Source of the DNA: Psychrobacter sp. WY6
GTDB lineage: Bacteria; Pseudomonadota; Gammaproteobacteria; Pseudomonadales; Moraxellaceae
Direction of reading: 5' to 3'
Assembly (NCBI RefSeq): GCF_018448495.1
Contig: NZ_CP049902.1
Span: 868,001 to 932,000 of the forward strand
Length of the DNA: 64,000 bases
How positions within the stretch are numbered: position 1 is the stretch's first letter; every line of letters starts with the position of its first letter. The notes below the pieces were generated by a model. It saw only the letters and a list, made by a program, of their open reading frames with translations. It was not told the DNA's origin and did not search any database. A program made the position numbers and the translations under genes. Positions 63,289-64,000 of this stretch are shown piece by piece.

Positions 63289-64000
63289 TTATAAGCCGTT
63301 ATGAGCATTTATTTTTATCACCGTGTTGCTAAATACCAGCACCACATCAGTCATGGCAATGTTGATGCAGTTTGAATAGATTCATAACCATCACTGCTCA
63401 TTTTTCCTGTGTGAAATTTTTGACCATACCGCTGACTTTATGCAGCGACACAACTGGCAGATACCTTGTCTACAACCATGTGCTAAGCGAATTCCTGCGT
63501 CCTCTGCGGCATTCAATAGGCTACTGTCAAACTGCCGTTGCCTCGCCCGTAAATAAACAGTGTGTTGTACCGCGTTTTTTTCTATCGAGGTTTGTTATCA
63601 AAATCGAAATCAGGCAACGCATGACCAAAGTTTTCTACAATGATATTATCGCGCAGGTTTTTATTGTGCGGTAAGGTTACCTTCGCCGCTGCTTTATATA
63701 AGCCAGTCAACAGAGCCTGTGACCCCATGATGCAAATATTTGCGTATCTGCCAGCGGTAGGTTTAATACCAACAAACTGTCTACGCTCAAGTGTCGCTTG
63801 CCAGCCCAAATAAGTATCAGATTTCTCGGTATTGACCAGAATAGGCGAAAGCTAGATACGCTGTGCTCAGTTGTTGCCATTGGTTTTGAACGCGAGCATT
63901 TCAGTGCGACTGTAATATAGCAACGTCACCTGATGTCCGTTGTCCAGTGCTTGCGTGATGAGTCCTAACATGGGCGTAATACCGCTGCCACCCCGATAAA
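63289..64000 (-). CDS. Ferredoxin/ferredoxin reductase (5' end outside window, frameshifted)
   Basis: Minus strand; the 5' end is beyond 64000. Entering from the edge: GGSGITPMLGLITQALDNG (NAD-binding), VTLLYYSRTEML, then the open part 63809-63582 with YANICIMGSQALLTGLYKAA. Next a plant-type 2Fe-2S domain: LAHGCRQGICQLC-type cluster near 63480, then SGMVKNFHTGKMSSDGYESI and CINIAMTDVVLVFSN, ending at 63289. At least five breaks. It lies 110 bases upstream of the desaturase gene, and probably supplies it with electrons. Confidence 0.72.

Overview
The window looks like chromosome from a Gammaproteobacterium of the Moraxellaceae, most likely Psychrobacter. This rests on recognised protein families and gene orders (suc operon, pcnB-folK-panB-panC, ubiG-mupP-yciK, and a galE/galU/pgi/ugd/pgm block like the end of Acinetobacter capsule loci). 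No database search was possible.

Layout. 1-1805: a decayed TnpB (IS200/IS605-type) element carrying a nested 132-bp palindromic-ended insert. 2483-10772: sucA-sucB-lpd-sucC-sucD of the TCA cycle. 10962-12212: ATP sulfurylase (sat). 12447-26342: a visibly AT-rich accessory glycan locus with two sulfotransferases, four glycosyltransferase genes, a polysaccharide pyruvyl transferase-like gene and a PP-loop ATPase. It is cut up by IS982, IS30, two inverted IS630 copies and three short repeats whose ends resemble IS630 ends. 26405-36481: galE, an SLC13-type permease, cysC, a DHH phosphoesterase, galU, pgi, a ugd-like gene and pgm, i.e. sugar-nucleotide supply interleaved with sulfate activation. 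36638-48612: housekeeping genes (mazG, a ComEA-like gene, pcnB, folK, panB, panC, rapZ, darP, dsbA, ubiG, mupP, yciK, a DksA/TraR zinc-finger gene). 48675-50189: an intact TnpB element. 50186-64000: a CobW GTPase, ompR, tex, two secreted-protein genes, a saccharopine-dehydrogenase-like gene, a third IS630, a DUF1328 protein, phhB, a GNAT remnant, a fatty acid desaturase and its ferredoxin/reductase partner, which runs off the window.

How it fits together. sat, the SLC13 permease and cysC could supply PAPS; the two sulfotransferases could use it to sulfate a surface glycan built by the glycosyltransferases from UDP-sugars made by galE/galU/pgm. The DHH phosphoesterase next to cysC could recycle the PAP by-product. 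This is the most interesting inferred system here.

Caveat. About 25 genes, including core ones (sucA, sucB, lpd, sucC, galE, cysC, pcnB, mazG, dsbA), carry 1-2 nt indels, often at homopolymers. That pattern fits sequencing or assembly error better than mass gene death. Reading frames were rejoined by eye, so spans are reliable to the gene but not to the residue at each break.
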